Assembly (NCBI RefSeq): GCF_006439355.1
Contig: NZ_VFTG01000011.1
Span: forward strand, 1 to 64,000
Length of the DNA stretch: 64,000 nucleotides
From: Mesorhizobium sp. B4-1-3
GTDB taxonomy: Bacteria; Pseudomonadota; Alphaproteobacteria; Rhizobiales; Rhizobiaceae
Direction of reading: 5' to 3'
This document shows, piece by piece, positions 9,159-16,915 of the stretch (positions are counted from its first letter, which is position 1; every line of letters begins with the position of its first letter). Under the pieces are notes generated by a model. The model worked only from the letters and a program-made list of their open reading frames with translations, did not search any database and was not told the DNA's origin. Made by a program: the position numbers and the translations under genes.

Positions 9159-9193
9159 GCGGATGGCGCCCCCCGGGCAGTGCTGCCATCCGC
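9159..9193. other. Inverted repeat between ABC transporter and nucleoside hydrolase genes
   Basis: GCGGATGGC at 9159-9167 pairs perfectly with GCCATCCGC at 9185-9193 across a 17-base loop. No T-run follows on either strand, so it may be an attenuating hairpin or an operator and not a classical terminator. Confidence 0.4.
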
Positions 9194-9287
9194 GATCTGG
9201 CACAACCTCCAAGCCGGCCGACAAGCTTGACGCCGCCCGGTACGGCGTCTGTAATCGCGACGAACCCGGCCGGCAGGAGGAACGCCC

Positions 9288-10262
9288 ATGGAAAAGATCA
9301 TCCTCGATTGCGATCCGGGGCACGACGACGCCATCGCCATCCTGTTGGCGGCCGGCAACCCGAACATCGACCTGCTCGGCATCACGACGGTCTCGGGCAA
9401 CCACAATGTAGACACCACCACCCGCAATGCGCTCTCCACATGCACCGCCTACGGCATCAAGGTGCCGGTCGCTAAGGGCTCGCCTGGTCCCCTGGTCAGC
9501 GACCAGGTGCTGGCCGTCGAAATCCATGGCGAGACCGGGCTCGATGGTCCCGAACTGCCCCCGGCCTCTTTCGAGCTCGACGGCCGGCATGCCGTCGACT
9601 TCATCATCGACACCGTCATGACGCATGAGCCGAAAACCGTCACGCTGGTGCCGGTCGGCCCCTACACCAATATTGCGCTCGCCGCCCGCAAGGATCCGCG
9701 CATCGTCGGGCGGGTGAAGAAGGTGGTCGCCATGGGCGGCAGCTACACGCGCGGCAACATCACGCCGGCGGCCGAGTTCAACGTCTATGCCGACCCGGAG
9801 GCCGCGGACGTAGTGTTCCGCGCCGACTGGGACGTCACCATGGTCGGGCTCGACCTCACGCACCAGGCCTTGGCCACCCCTGGGCTGCAGGACAGGGTGC
9901 GCGCCGTCGGCGGCTCGATCAGCAAATTCATCCTCGATATCTGGGAGTTCATCGCGACGACGCATGGCGGCCTCTTGCAGATCGCGTATCCCGCTGTCCA
10001 TGACGCCTGCTGCGTCGCGGCCATGATCGACCCGAGCGTCTTCACCACCGAGAAGGCCGACATCCGCGTCGAGATCGCCGGACGTTGGACCAAGGGCATG
10101 ACGGTGTGCAATTTCGAGAAAATGGGCGGCATGCGCCATTTCGGCGGCACGTCGAGCGAGCAGGTGAACTTTCGCCACACCGTGGCAATGAAGCTCGACC
10201 ACAGAAAATTCTGCGACCTCATCGTCGACGCGGTCGAGCGGCTCACCAGCAGGAAGGCATGA
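9288..10262 (+). CDS. Inosine-uridine preferring nucleoside hydrolase
   Basis: A 324-residue nucleoside hydrolase that cleaves ribonucleosides to base and ribose for purine/pyrimidine salvage in the cytoplasm. The calcium-binding signature is intact near the N-terminus: Asp7, Asp9, Asp13 and Asp14 in LDCDPGHDDA. Other family features are TVSGNHNVD, VAMGGSYTRGN with the AEFNVYADPEAA block, and a C-terminal His near YPAVHDACC. The ATG at 9288 follows GGCAGGAGGAA. Monocistronic; a dispersed repeat lies just downstream. Confidence 0.94.
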   Translation: MEKIILDCDPGHDDAIAILLAAGNPNIDLLGITTVSGNHNVDTTTRNALSTCTAYGIKVPVAKGSPGPLVSDQVLAVEIHGETGLDGPELPPASFELDGRHAVDFIIDTVMTHEPKTVTLVPVGPYTNIALAARKDPRIVGRVKKVVAMGGSYTRGNITPAAEFNVYADPEAADVVFRADWDVTMVGLDLTHQALATPGLQDRVRAVGGSISKFILDIWEFIATTHGGLLQIAYPAVHDACCVAAMIDPSVFTTEKADIRVEIAGRWTKGMTVCNFEKMGGMRHFGGTSSEQVNFRHTVAMKLDHRKFCDLIVDAVERLTSRKA

Positions 10263-10317
10263 GCCGCCTCGCAATTTCAAAACGGGTATAAGCAGTGAGG
10301 CTGGCGCCTAGGCATAG

Positions 10318-10380
10318 CCTTCCGTCCAGAATTGCGTAAAAGAAATATTTGGGTCCGTCGGTTCGATGAAATGCCGGACC
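10318..10380. repeat. Dispersed rhizobial intergenic repeat, copy 2 (diverged)
   Basis: Begins CCTTCCGTCCAGAATTGCGT and continues with a diverged palindrome arm around GTTCGATGAAATGCCGG. It matches the repeat at 1-75 best over the first 20 bases and is otherwise the most eroded copy. Confidence 0.55.
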
Positions 10381-10544
10381 GTTCCGAAGGCTACCGGGAG
10401 CGGCAGCCGCAGACGAACATCGAGACGGACGTCGGTCGGGAGCGGCCCATCCGCTCGGGCGAAAATGGAGATCGCGGGAATGGAGCGCCGAGCCCGCGCG
10501 TTCCTGCGGCATTACCGGCGGCGGGCAAAGGAGGATAGGACATA

Positions 10545-11306
10545 TTGAAGGGGGTTGCGGTTTTAACCGAGGGAAGAAGCGGTTCGAACTGGCTTGGAAG
10601 TCTCACCAATGCGACGGGCGTCATGGGCCGCTCAGGAGAATGGCTGAAGCAGCTCCATCTCGGTCCGGAACCGCGCAGATACGATGTGCTCGAGAAGACG
10701 GTGATTCGCGAAGCTTCGACCGCCAACGGCCGCTTCGCCATCAAGGTGTTTCCGCGCCATCTGAGCTGGTCGAAGGGCAAGTGCGGCAAGGACTTCCTGC
10801 TGGAAGTTCGAAAGAACAACGATCTGGGCTTCATCCTGCTCGAACGCCGCGATCGGCTCAGGCAGGCTATTTCGTTCTACCGCGCCAGCGTCTCGCTCTT
10901 GTGGACAAGCCGCGACAAGGGAGCCGAATCCCCTGTTCCCTACAGCTTCGCCGGCATCAGCCAGGCCTTCTTTCAGATCGAGCAGAGCTACGCGTTCTGG
11001 CGGGCCTATGTGGATCTTTCGCAATTGCCTCACCGGCATTTCTTCTACGAGGATCTGTTGCCGGAACCGAGGCCCTATCTCGATGCCGTCGCCGAATTGC
11101 TGGATGTTCCGGCGCCGGCAACCGTGCCGGTCTCTCAACTCAGGATCCAGCGCGATGACCTGACCGAGGATTGGGTGGCGCGCTTTCGGCAGGAGGCCGC
11201 GATGAAAGGCGCCATCGAGGCGATCGAGGAGGCGCCGGTGCCGCGCACGCTGGAAAATTTCGCCCGCATCGCCCTGAAGCGGCCTTTGAACAGGCGGCGC
11301 TTCTGA
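10545..11306 (+). CDS. Stf0-type sulfotransferase domain protein
   Basis: A 253-residue protein with the PAPS phosphosulfate-binding loop TEGRSGSNWL close to the N-terminus, as in trehalose sulfotransferase Stf0 and related rhizobial enzymes. Later blocks RRDRLRQAISFYRA and FFYEDLLPEP fit the 3-prime-phosphate-binding and C-terminal helices of the family. It would transfer sulfate to a sugar or lipid at the cytoplasmic face; the acceptor is unknown. The TTG start at 10545 is supported by AAAGGAGG ten bases upstream. No adjacent glycan genes give context. Confidence 0.82.
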   Translation: MKGVAVLTEGRSGSNWLGSLTNATGVMGRSGEWLKQLHLGPEPRRYDVLEKTVIREASTANGRFAIKVFPRHLSWSKGKCGKDFLLEVRKNNDLGFILLERRDRLRQAISFYRASVSLLWTSRDKGAESPVPYSFAGISQAFFQIEQSYAFWRAYVDLSQLPHRHFFYEDLLPEPRPYLDAVAELLDVPAPATVPVSQLRIQRDDLTEDWVARFRQEAAMKGAIEAIEEAPVPRTLENFARIALKRPLNRRRF

Positions 11307-11392
11307 GCGCCGCCGGAACAGCGCTGGAGACAAGCCAACCATGCTTCGGCTAGACTGAGCCCGATGCGTGATCATCGAAGGGAAGCGTCGAA

Positions 11393-11800
11393 ATGAGCGA
11401 AGTCAGGCCGCTTTCGGAGATCGCCAGCTATCACGCCCACATCTATTACGGCGATGCGGCTGAGCGCCGGCAGGCCGAATGGCTGCGCGAGCGCATCGGC
11501 GAACGTTTCCGCGTGCGCCTCGGCAACTGGCGCGACGAGCCGGTCGGCCCGCATGCTGAGGCCATGTACCAGGTCTCCTTCGCCACCGAAATCTTCGCCA
11601 CACTGGTGCCCTGGCTGATGTTGAACCACGGGGGCCTGAGCATCCTCATCCACCCCAACACCACCAACCCCAAGCGCGACCATCTGATCGACCCGATCTG
11701 GATCGGGCGCGCGCTGCCGGTGAAGGGCGAGGTGCTGGGGGAGGAGGATGAGGCAGAAGAGGCGCTGGAGGTGAATACGGCGCCGACGCTGGGGGTGTGA
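11393..11800 (+). CDS. DOPA 4,5-dioxygenase family protein
   Basis: A 135-residue protein matching the small DOPA 4,5-dioxygenase family: an N-terminal YHAHIYYG with metal-binding histidines, a central EPVGPHAEAMYQV, and MLNHGGLSILIHPNT with further histidines. Family members are extradiol dioxygenases on catechol-type substrates; many bacterial ones are uncharacterised. Start ATG at 11393 follows GAAGGGAAG. A hairpin GTGAC/GTCAC at 11806-11825 lies just after the stop. Confidence 0.88.
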   Translation: MSEVRPLSEIASYHAHIYYGDAAERRQAEWLRERIGERFRVRLGNWRDEPVGPHAEAMYQVSFATEIFATLVPWLMLNHGGLSILIHPNTTNPKRDHLIDPIWIGRALPVKGEVLGEEDEAEEALEVNTAPTLGV

Positions 11801-11834
11801 GGGGGCGTGACTTCAATGAGGTCACCCGCGTTCC

Positions 11835-12587
11835 TCATCGTCTGTCAAAATCGCGCCCTGCTATGGACCTTAAAAGCTCATACAGCTCGACGCGGCTTAA
11901 GTTTGCAGAAGCCGATTCAGCCAAATAGTCAAAGTTAACGAGCAAAGCACAATTTCGCCGAGGGTTTAGCAGCAAGCAATCAGACCATACGTCATCTCGT
12001 TTCTCTATCGTTGATGCGTACTTGAGAAGCCAGTATATAAGCACCTGCCTGAAGTCGCCGGATACAAAATTCCTGTCCGTATGCTTAATTTCAATAAGAA
12101 TGTTTCCCATCGAGAAGTCGCCGTTCCCTGATGCAATCCATCCGTATCCCGGTATAAAAGGGGATCGCTCCAGAGGGACGTCCAGGTATTGCGCTCTCAC
12201 ACTTGCCAGCATCTCCATTAAGTTGTGCGCAGCTAGCGCAGCGACGTCGATGTCAGACGGTTCGAGTTTGGGGGGTATCCTCGCGTCGTAGTGCTGGCTC
12301 TGGCGCCTTGCAGCTAGTTTGAGGCAGTCGTCCCATGTCGCCTGAGCTAGCCCATCAAGCACGAAATCGACGCGAGCCATCGCCACCTCGAACAGCATCG
12401 CTTTCTGCAGTCGGCTTTGTTCAATTAGCTCAATCGGGATTGCACCCAACTCGCGAAACGAAAACATTGTCTTATTCAGTGATGCTACTAACCCCCCCGA
12501 TAATCGAGGGAAAAGGACGTCCAATACCCCGGGAATGTCCCGCGCAACGGTCCGTGGGTCTCTTAGGGGGAGCCTGCTAAGAGCCAT
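11835..12587 (-). CDS. PD-(D/E)XK nuclease-like partner of the reverse transcriptase
   Basis: A 250-residue protein encoded directly after the reverse transcriptase, overlapping it by 11 bases. No full-length family is recognised. Its C-terminal half carries a pattern resembling the PD-(D/E)XK nuclease core: Asp157 in GNGDF, then Glu166-Ile-Lys168 in LIEIKH, then Gln181 in DFRQVLIYWLL, with an aromatic-rich helix behind. This is motif reading, not a structural match. The N-terminal half is helical and lacks known motifs. G+C is clearly lower than in the flanking genes, consistent with horizontal transfer. A role as effector of the RT system is inferred from gene order. Confidence 0.72.
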   Translation of the reverse strand: MALSRLPLRDPRTVARDIPGVLDVLFPRLSGGLVASLNKTMFSFRELGAIPIELIEQSRLQKAMLFEVAMARVDFVLDGLAQATWDDCLKLAARRQSQHYDARIPPKLEPSDIDVAALAAHNLMEMLASVRAQYLDVPLERSPFIPGYGWIASGNGDFSMGNILIEIKHTDRNFVSGDFRQVLIYWLLKYASTIEKRDDVWSDCLLLNPRRNCALLVNFDYLAESASANLSRVELYELLRSIAGRDFDRR

Positions 12588-14214
12588 TTGTCACCCAGGC
12601 TTCATAGCACGAAGCAAAAGTGGGCCCGACGTTCGGCTCAAAACCAAGCCGCCATTCCTGCGTCAACGTTCCCCGCAATTGACTTCTGGCATGTGCTCCA
12701 TCATCCCCAAAGTTGCCGGCAGCAAGCCAAACCATTCTTTGCTCATCGGGGCCGAGATTTTGCCATTGATTCCTGAGGCGCATAAAGCTGGCGCGGTCAC
12801 CCCAATGCCGCCAGCAATCGATGCAGGCACGTCTTACCGCCTGCGACGAAGATCCATCGTAAATACGTCGTACAAAACGACCGCGCACATCTGTTCGTCG
12901 AAAACGGATAGCTCTCAAATAATGTAGTAGGTTGGCTTCTGGCATAAGTAGATGCGATGCAGCCGCCGGCAATCTATCCAAGAGGCCATCGATCTGATCG
13001 AATACGGCGGCGAAATCTTCGTTCGCACGAACGGAATATACGCCGCGTAAAATTTTTGCCCACGATGCCCTAAAAGAATCTAGGTTCGCTACGTCTAATA
13101 GCGTTGCACAAAGTTGAGCGGCAACCGTAGGCTCCTGAAATTTTAGAGCTCGTCCTATTTGGGCCAAGACAAAGTTATCGGGCTGCGACTTCTGCTTCTC
13201 AATGTCCAAGAGGAATTGAATATCTATGGTTTCAAAAGATTTTTTCAATTCCTCATACTCGCTTCTCGATGCATCTGAGTAAGGGTCAAAGTGTAGATCA
13301 AGCTCCCTTAGCGCCGTGCTTGCATCTTCGCCATGACCGATTAGAGCAGAAATATAATCCATATAGTGCTTAGAACTTAAAATTGTTGTCTTAGTTCTAT
13401 TGAGAGAAAGACCGTAGTCGGCAAGTGAATGGGACAGTGTCGAGAGCGCACGATAAGCGTCCTGTTGTGAGTCGCATATCAGTGTGAAATCGTCTACATA
13501 ACGATGCCAAACTATACCGGCGTCGGAAAGAGACATGTCTATCGGAGACAGCATGACTTCCGCAAGGATTCGAGCGCATTGTCCTCCCACCGGTAATCCG
13601 AAGGATCGACCGGATGAGAGTTTGCTCAAAATCCGGCTGATTTGTACTGCAACTGTGGACCCTTCGGGACTCAGGTCGTTCAGGAGGTTTTCCAATCGGT
13701 GGTGGTAGATATGCTCATAGTAGCTAGATATGTCCGTTTGAACGACGACGCTGTCATCATTGTTCAAAGTTTCTTCCCGTAAGGTTGCTTCTTTATAGGT
13801 TCTCCACGAGCGGGACCTGTCAAAGAACGAGGGGAAGTCACGCACGTCGCGACAAAGTCGATAGGAATGCGCCCTGCCGCTTCGACTTCCTTCGTTTGCT
13901 TCGGCAATGGATAGCCCAAGGCCGTTGAGGTATAGATTCCAAAACGGATGTATTTTAGTGGTAATACGAAAACCGTGTGAACCAGAAGGCGCTAGCAGGC
14001 GTTCAGCGCCTACCGTAATCTCGTTCATGAAGGCGGCAGCTTGCTTTATAGGCTTGGAGTCAATAATCTTGAATAGTTCGAAGCAAATTCGCGAAATATC
14101 TTGTGCTTTGTCGCGAATAAAGCTGGCGTCTATATCGTAAGGGAGTGTATCGTTTTCGCCGCTTTCCCCGATCTCCAGCGCTGCCGCGAAGAAATTGCTC
14201 TCCTTGACGTCCAA
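12577..14214 (-). CDS. Abi/UG-class reverse transcriptase with helical C-terminal domain
   Basis: A 545-residue reverse transcriptase. Catalytic motifs are intact: Asp161 in TDISSYYEHI (motif A), GLPVG at 206-210 (motif B), YVDD at 239-242 (motif C) and GLSLNRTKT near 268-276 (motif D). The N-terminal block HPFWNLYLNGLG then SYRL, FD and RSW resembles Abi and unknown-group RTs, not retron or group II intron RTs; no maturase or endonuclease domain is present. Residues about 310-545 are alpha-helical, possibly HEAT-like. The TTG start at 14214 follows GGAGGG at good spacing. Low G+C marks it as acquired. Abi/UG RTs mostly act in phage defence. Confidence 0.9.
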   Translation of the reverse strand: MDVKESNFFAAALEIGESGENDTLPYDIDASFIRDKAQDISRICFELFKIIDSKPIKQAAAFMNEITVGAERLLAPSGSHGFRITTKIHPFWNLYLNGLGLSIAEANEGSRSGRAHSYRLCRDVRDFPSFFDRSRSWRTYKEATLREETLNNDDSVVVQTDISSYYEHIYHHRLENLLNDLSPEGSTVAVQISRILSKLSSGRSFGLPVGGQCARILAEVMLSPIDMSLSDAGIVWHRYVDDFTLICDSQQDAYRALSTLSHSLADYGLSLNRTKTTILSSKHYMDYISALIGHGEDASTALRELDLHFDPYSDASRSEYEELKKSFETIDIQFLLDIEKQKSQPDNFVLAQIGRALKFQEPTVAAQLCATLLDVANLDSFRASWAKILRGVYSVRANEDFAAVFDQIDGLLDRLPAAASHLLMPEANLLHYLRAIRFRRTDVRGRFVRRIYDGSSSQAVRRACIDCWRHWGDRASFMRLRNQWQNLGPDEQRMVWLAAGNFGDDGAHARSQLRGTLTQEWRLGFEPNVGPTFASCYEAWVTNGS

Positions 14215-14750
14215 TATAGTACCCTCCGCGGCAGCCAGTTGAAGACTCTAAGAGCGCCTCACTCTCAACGGAATACGTTGCAATATTCATAGTGAAAGTC
14301 TAGTCACCTAGATGTAGCGATATTGCCGTTTTTGATCGCTGGTTTTTTGATCGGGTAGCTCCCAGGGCGGATCACTTTTTCAGGGAAGCGACGTCGCTTA
14401 TTCGGGCAACTTACAGGCTGGTTGAAGCGCTTGAGTTGTCTTTTTCGCCGTGATGGACCCCGAACGCTATCTGCAAGACCTCATCTGGTATCACGCTCGC
14501 GATCTTTCCGGCAGGGCGGCTGAAATATCCCGAAAGAAGAGTGTTCAATCCGTTTGGGGTAGAGATTCTTTTGAAGGGGCTGGTGCGGTGCTACGGAGGT
14601 TGGCCAAGAAGGGATCTCTGGCGAAAAGAAAATAAGCAGAATGAAAGAACGAGAAATCCGGTTGAGTTCGACCAAAATTGATTGGGCAAGGCTCGCTACG
14701 AGGGAAAATTGATTCAATTAACGCGGGACCGCGCTCGCCGTACTGCTGCT
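14215..14750. other. Non-coding low-G+C leader of the RT operon and flank
   Basis: No confident gene. Next to the RT start lies a T-rich stretch with two copies of TTTTTGATCG (14329-14338 and 14344-14353), which on the RT strand read CGATCAAAAA; this could hold the promoter or a non-coding RNA. A plus-strand frame of 60 codons at 14453-14635, beginning MDPERYLQDL, has no recognised domain or ribosome site. The rest looks like decayed sequence up to the moaD remnant. Confidence 0.4.
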
Positions 14751-14995
14751 TCGCCACCCCAGCCGCCCGCGGCAGCAGAAAATCTCCGCCCCCGGCGGCA
14801 ATTCCTTTGCCCACGTATCCCGATAAATCACCTGATTAATTGCTAAGGCAATCCCCCGGTCGATCCATGGCTCGATGCCTGGATACTAATCCGCCAGCTT
14901 GCGGAACAGCTCCCTGATGTCCTTGGCCTCGATCTTGTGCCTGGCTTTGCCTCCGGCGACGGCGCTGAGCGAGCCCCAAAGGGTGCCTTCGACCT
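14751..14995 (-). pseudogene. Decayed duplicate of the MoaD/ThiS-like gene
   Basis: This stretch aligns along its whole length with the intact gene at 16916-17161. The start codon is lost (AGG in place of ATG at 14993-14995), an in-frame TAG replaces the region encoding EQY after KLAD, and one T is missing near the end, shifting the frame before the terminal Gly-Gly. It cannot make a functional sulfur carrier. The copy lies between the RT island and a set of small genes, marking an old duplication or rearrangement boundary. Confidence 0.85.
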
Positions 14996-15011
14996 TGGTC
15001 CCGGCTCCCCC

Positions 15012-15194
15012 TCAATCCTCATCCTCCACCACGAACGACAGCGCGATCAGGTCGTCGACGTCGATGCCGCCATGGCCATTGTCCAGCACGTCCGCGACCT
15101 TTTGAAAGGCCAGCATGTCATCCATGCTGAGCTTGGCTTGCCTCAACCTGTCTTGCAAACCCGCCACCCTGGTTTCCAACGTCGTGGTGATCAT
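15012..15194 (-). CDS. Small hypothetical protein, paralogue of the 60864 gene
   Basis: A 60-residue protein with a predicted N-terminal coiled coil (ETRVAGLQDRLRQAKLS) and the segment MLAFQKVADVL then DVDDLIALSFVVED. The same pattern, MKAFQKVAAIM then EADDLIAASFVTE, appears in the protein at 60864-61085, so the two are paralogues. No known domain recognised. It overlaps the 3-prime end of the upstream membrane-protein gene in another frame by about 77 bases, which leaves the true end of that partner uncertain. Confidence 0.65.
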   Translation of the reverse strand: MITTTLETRVAGLQDRLRQAKLSMDDMLAFQKVADVLDNGHGGIDVDDLIALSFVVEDED

Positions 15195-15462
15195 GCTTGC
15201 CTCCGTTGCTGTCCAGGGCAGCGTTCCAGACGCTCAGCATCAGGCAGGTGAACACCACCGGCCCGATGAAAAGGCTGACCGCTATGCCCACGGCCGCCGC
15301 AATGCCCATGCGCTCCGCTTTCGCGGCAATCCCTGTAAGTCCGTCATCGGCCGGGATGAGATCGAGGATGGACAGATCGCGGAGCGCGCTGTTGTCGTTC
15401 GCGGGCATTTCGAACGGCTGTCGAAAAAGGAGCTGCTGCTCGGAGGGTTCGCGGGTGCTCAT
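15118..15462 (-). CDS. Small single-span membrane protein
   Basis: A protein of about 114 residues with a polar N-terminus containing FEMPANDN, a block LIPADDGLTG, then one strong hydrophobic segment (MGIAAAVGIAVSLFIGPVVF) with a second half-hydrophobic stretch behind, and a His/Gly-rich tail. Start ATG at 15462 or 15468 (ATG CGG ATG). It lies six to ten bases after the zinc-ribbon gene on the same strand, so an operon is likely. Function unknown. Its last 26 codons overlap the next gene in another frame. Confidence 0.6.
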   Translation of the reverse strand: MSTREPSEQQLLFRQPFEMPANDNSALRDLSILDLIPADDGLTGIAAKAERMGIAAAVGIAVSLFIGPVVFTCLMLSVWNAALDSNGGKHDHHDVGNQGGGFARQVEASQAQHG

Positions 15463-15471
15463 CCGCATAGG

Positions 15472-15675
15472 TCACGTCCCCGAGAACGCCGCCTTGGCGT
15501 GGCGTTCGAAGAGCGACAGCTTGGCCGAGTAGCCGAGCCTGAGCGTGGTCTTGCAGGCGTCGCATTGGAAGGTGCTAACCGCCTTGAACCACGAACCATT
15601 TCTAATGATCGGCTGGTGGCAACTCGGGCATTCATAGCGAAGACGGGCGTCCCGCAACTCATTGGAAATCGACAT
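15472..15675 (-). CDS. Small zinc-ribbon protein
   Basis: A 67-residue protein with two CxxC knuckles, CPSCHQ and CDACKT, separated by about 20 residues, the layout of a zinc ribbon. The remainder is basic (LFERHAKAAF). Start ATG at 15675 follows AGAGGTGAAC. First gene of a three-gene minus-strand group of small proteins. DNA or protein binding is possible but nothing more specific can be said. Confidence 0.72.
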   Translation of the reverse strand: MSISNELRDARLRYECPSCHQPIIRNGSWFKAVSTFQCDACKTTLRLGYSAKLSLFERHAKAAFSGT

Positions 15676-15908
15676 TGTTCACCTCTGCCCCGGTTCTTGT
15701 TCTTTCATCGGACGCCGGCCACCTGTGGGCAGGTGGCCGGCGATCCAGCCGGCTGACGGTGAAGGGACTGATTGCTCGTCAGCGCAGTCCTAATGAGATC
15801 ACCGGGCTAATGTTTCACGCGAGGGACCAATGCGCCGGCGAATGGGACCTCAGTCGGATCGAGGGCCGTATCAGCGGAACCTAATGTCCGTCGCGCGCTT
15901 ATGGCCAC

Positions 15909-16280
15909 ATGAGCAGGCGAGGTCTCGACTTTTTCGACAGATGGATGGCGGAGCATCTGCCCAACCTGCTGACGGATGACCCCGTCGCGGTGGCCGATCT
16001 CGCCGACGAGATGATGAAGGCGGCCGTGCGCGAAGGCATCGCGGCCAGCGAGATCAACGAGGAAGTCGACAGCGTTTTCGAGGTGATCTTCGAGGCGCTG
16101 CAGCATCGCGAAGGCAGTCTGGGGGAGAGCGACCAAGCTGTCTTCGACTTGCTCGCAGGACGCCTGGCAAGGGAAACCGGCATCACCCGGGAGCAAGCCG
16201 GCGAGCTGATCGAAACGATCGGAACCGACTGGAACTCGCTCGTTCGCGAAGCTCATTTTCTGAATGAGCAGGGCACATGA
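15909..16280 (+). CDS. DUF768 family protein
   Basis: A 123-residue DUF768 protein: opening SRRGLDFFDRWMAEHLP, then VADLADEMMKAAVREGI and EINEEVDSVFEVIFEAL, the two helices that define the family. Function unknown; I know the family mainly from Mesorhizobium, which supports the host assignment. A C-terminal extension of about 50 residues (GRLARETGITREQAGELIE) is not in the short neighbour. ATG at 15909. The stop overlaps the next ATG by four bases, so the two are co-translated. Confidence 0.85.
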   Translation: MSRRGLDFFDRWMAEHLPNLLTDDPVAVADLADEMMKAAVREGIAASEINEEVDSVFEVIFEALQHREGSLGESDQAVFDLLAGRLARETGITREQAGELIETIGTDWNSLVREAHFLNEQGT

Positions 16281-16501
16281 GCAAGCGTGGCGCGGCGTTC
16301 TTCGGCGGATGGATCACCGATAATGTGATGCGCGGCAATGTGGGCGCGGACATCGTCTCGGTAGCCGAGCTGACGGACAAGCTGTTCGCCGACGCCAGGG
16401 CGGCAGGTATCTCGGAGGAGGAGATCGAAGAGGAGATCGGAAGCGCATACGAGGCGATCCTGGCAACGATAGTTGGCTCCGGGCACAGCGGCAAACCGTG
16501 A
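16277..16501 (+). CDS. DUF768 family protein, short paralogue
   Basis: A 74-residue DUF768 protein with the typical pattern SKRGAAFFGGWITDNV, then SVAELTDKLFADARAAGISEEE and IGSAYEAIL. It overlaps the upstream DUF768 gene by ATGA, indicating translational coupling and a tandem duplication. Function unknown. Confidence 0.85.
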   Translation: MSKRGAAFFGGWITDNVMRGNVGADIVSVAELTDKLFADARAAGISEEEIEEEIGSAYEAILATIVGSGHSGKP

Positions 16502-16521
16502 CGATCGGATGGCCGTCCATG

Positions 16522-16546
16522 GGAACATTAGCGCGCCCTAACGGTT
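16522..16546 (+). promoter_or_regulatory. EcfG-like general-stress promoter
   Basis: GGAAC at 16522-16526, a 16-base spacer, then GGTT at 16543-16546 matches the alphaproteobacterial EcfG pattern GGAAC-N16-CGTT with one -10 mismatch. It ends 33 bases before the ATG of the 43-residue membrane peptide at 16580. Confidence 0.5.
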
Positions 16547-16579
16547 CTCTCAGCAAGTGTCGCACACCCAGGTGGAACC

Positions 16580-16711
16580 ATGGCCGAGTTGGCATTTGCT
16601 TTCGTGTATTATTCGGGCCTGACCGGGCACGACATGGTCGGCGCGGTCGTCTCTTTGACCGCAGGGCTGCTTCTCTATAACGTTGTGCACGAAGACCGGC
16701 CAAACCGATAG
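16580..16711 (+). CDS. 43-residue single-span membrane peptide
   Basis: A small frame, MAELAFAFVYYSGLTGHD to the end PNR, with one hydrophobic helix from MVGAVVSLTAGLLLYNVV flanked by charges (HEDRPNR). The ATG at 16580 has an AGGTGGAA ribosome site at good spacing and an EcfG-like promoter just upstream, which together make translation likely. No family recognised; possibly a stress-induced envelope peptide. Confidence 0.6.
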   Translation: MAELAFAFVYYSGLTGHDMVGAVVSLTAGLLLYNVVHEDRPNR

Positions 16712-16745
16712 CCGCCCCAAATCCATAACCAGCCGATCAGCAAGC

Positions 16746-16784
16746 GGCCCGGCCCGAAAGCGGGGGGTGCCCACGGGCCGGGCC
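16746..16784. terminator. GC-rich hairpin downstream of small membrane peptide
   Basis: GGCCCGGCCC at 16746-16755 pairs perfectly with GGGCCGGGCC at 16775-16784. It sits about 35 bases after the peptide gene. No T-run follows, so termination is plausible but unproven. Confidence 0.4.
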
Positions 16785-16915
16785 TGACCGGCGGGGGCAC
16801 GGACTAGATACAGGGCACCGGCTGATAGTGCTATATCAGTTTTTGCTAAACTATTGCCATCCGAACGCAGGACGCTTTGATCTCCCCAAGGCTCATGGAG
16901 GGCCGCGCGTCCCCT

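Noticed and set aside
14060..14290. ATG-started frame (MNIATYSVESEALLE) overlapping the RT start in another frame, possibly a frameshifted true N-terminus
   Set aside because: The RT start at TTG 14214 has an excellent ribosome site and the upstream frame turns Arg/Tyr-rich with no RT-like sequence; kept only as a remote alternative.
11801..14750. Direct repeats or a tRNA end as attachment sites of the RT island
   Set aside because: I compared both flanks and found no matching direct repeat, tRNA or integrase, so no att site is claimed.
15875..15904. GGAAC motif upstream of the DUF768 pair as an EcfG promoter
   Set aside because: After 16 or 17 bases the sequence is GCTT or CTTA, not close enough to CGTT.
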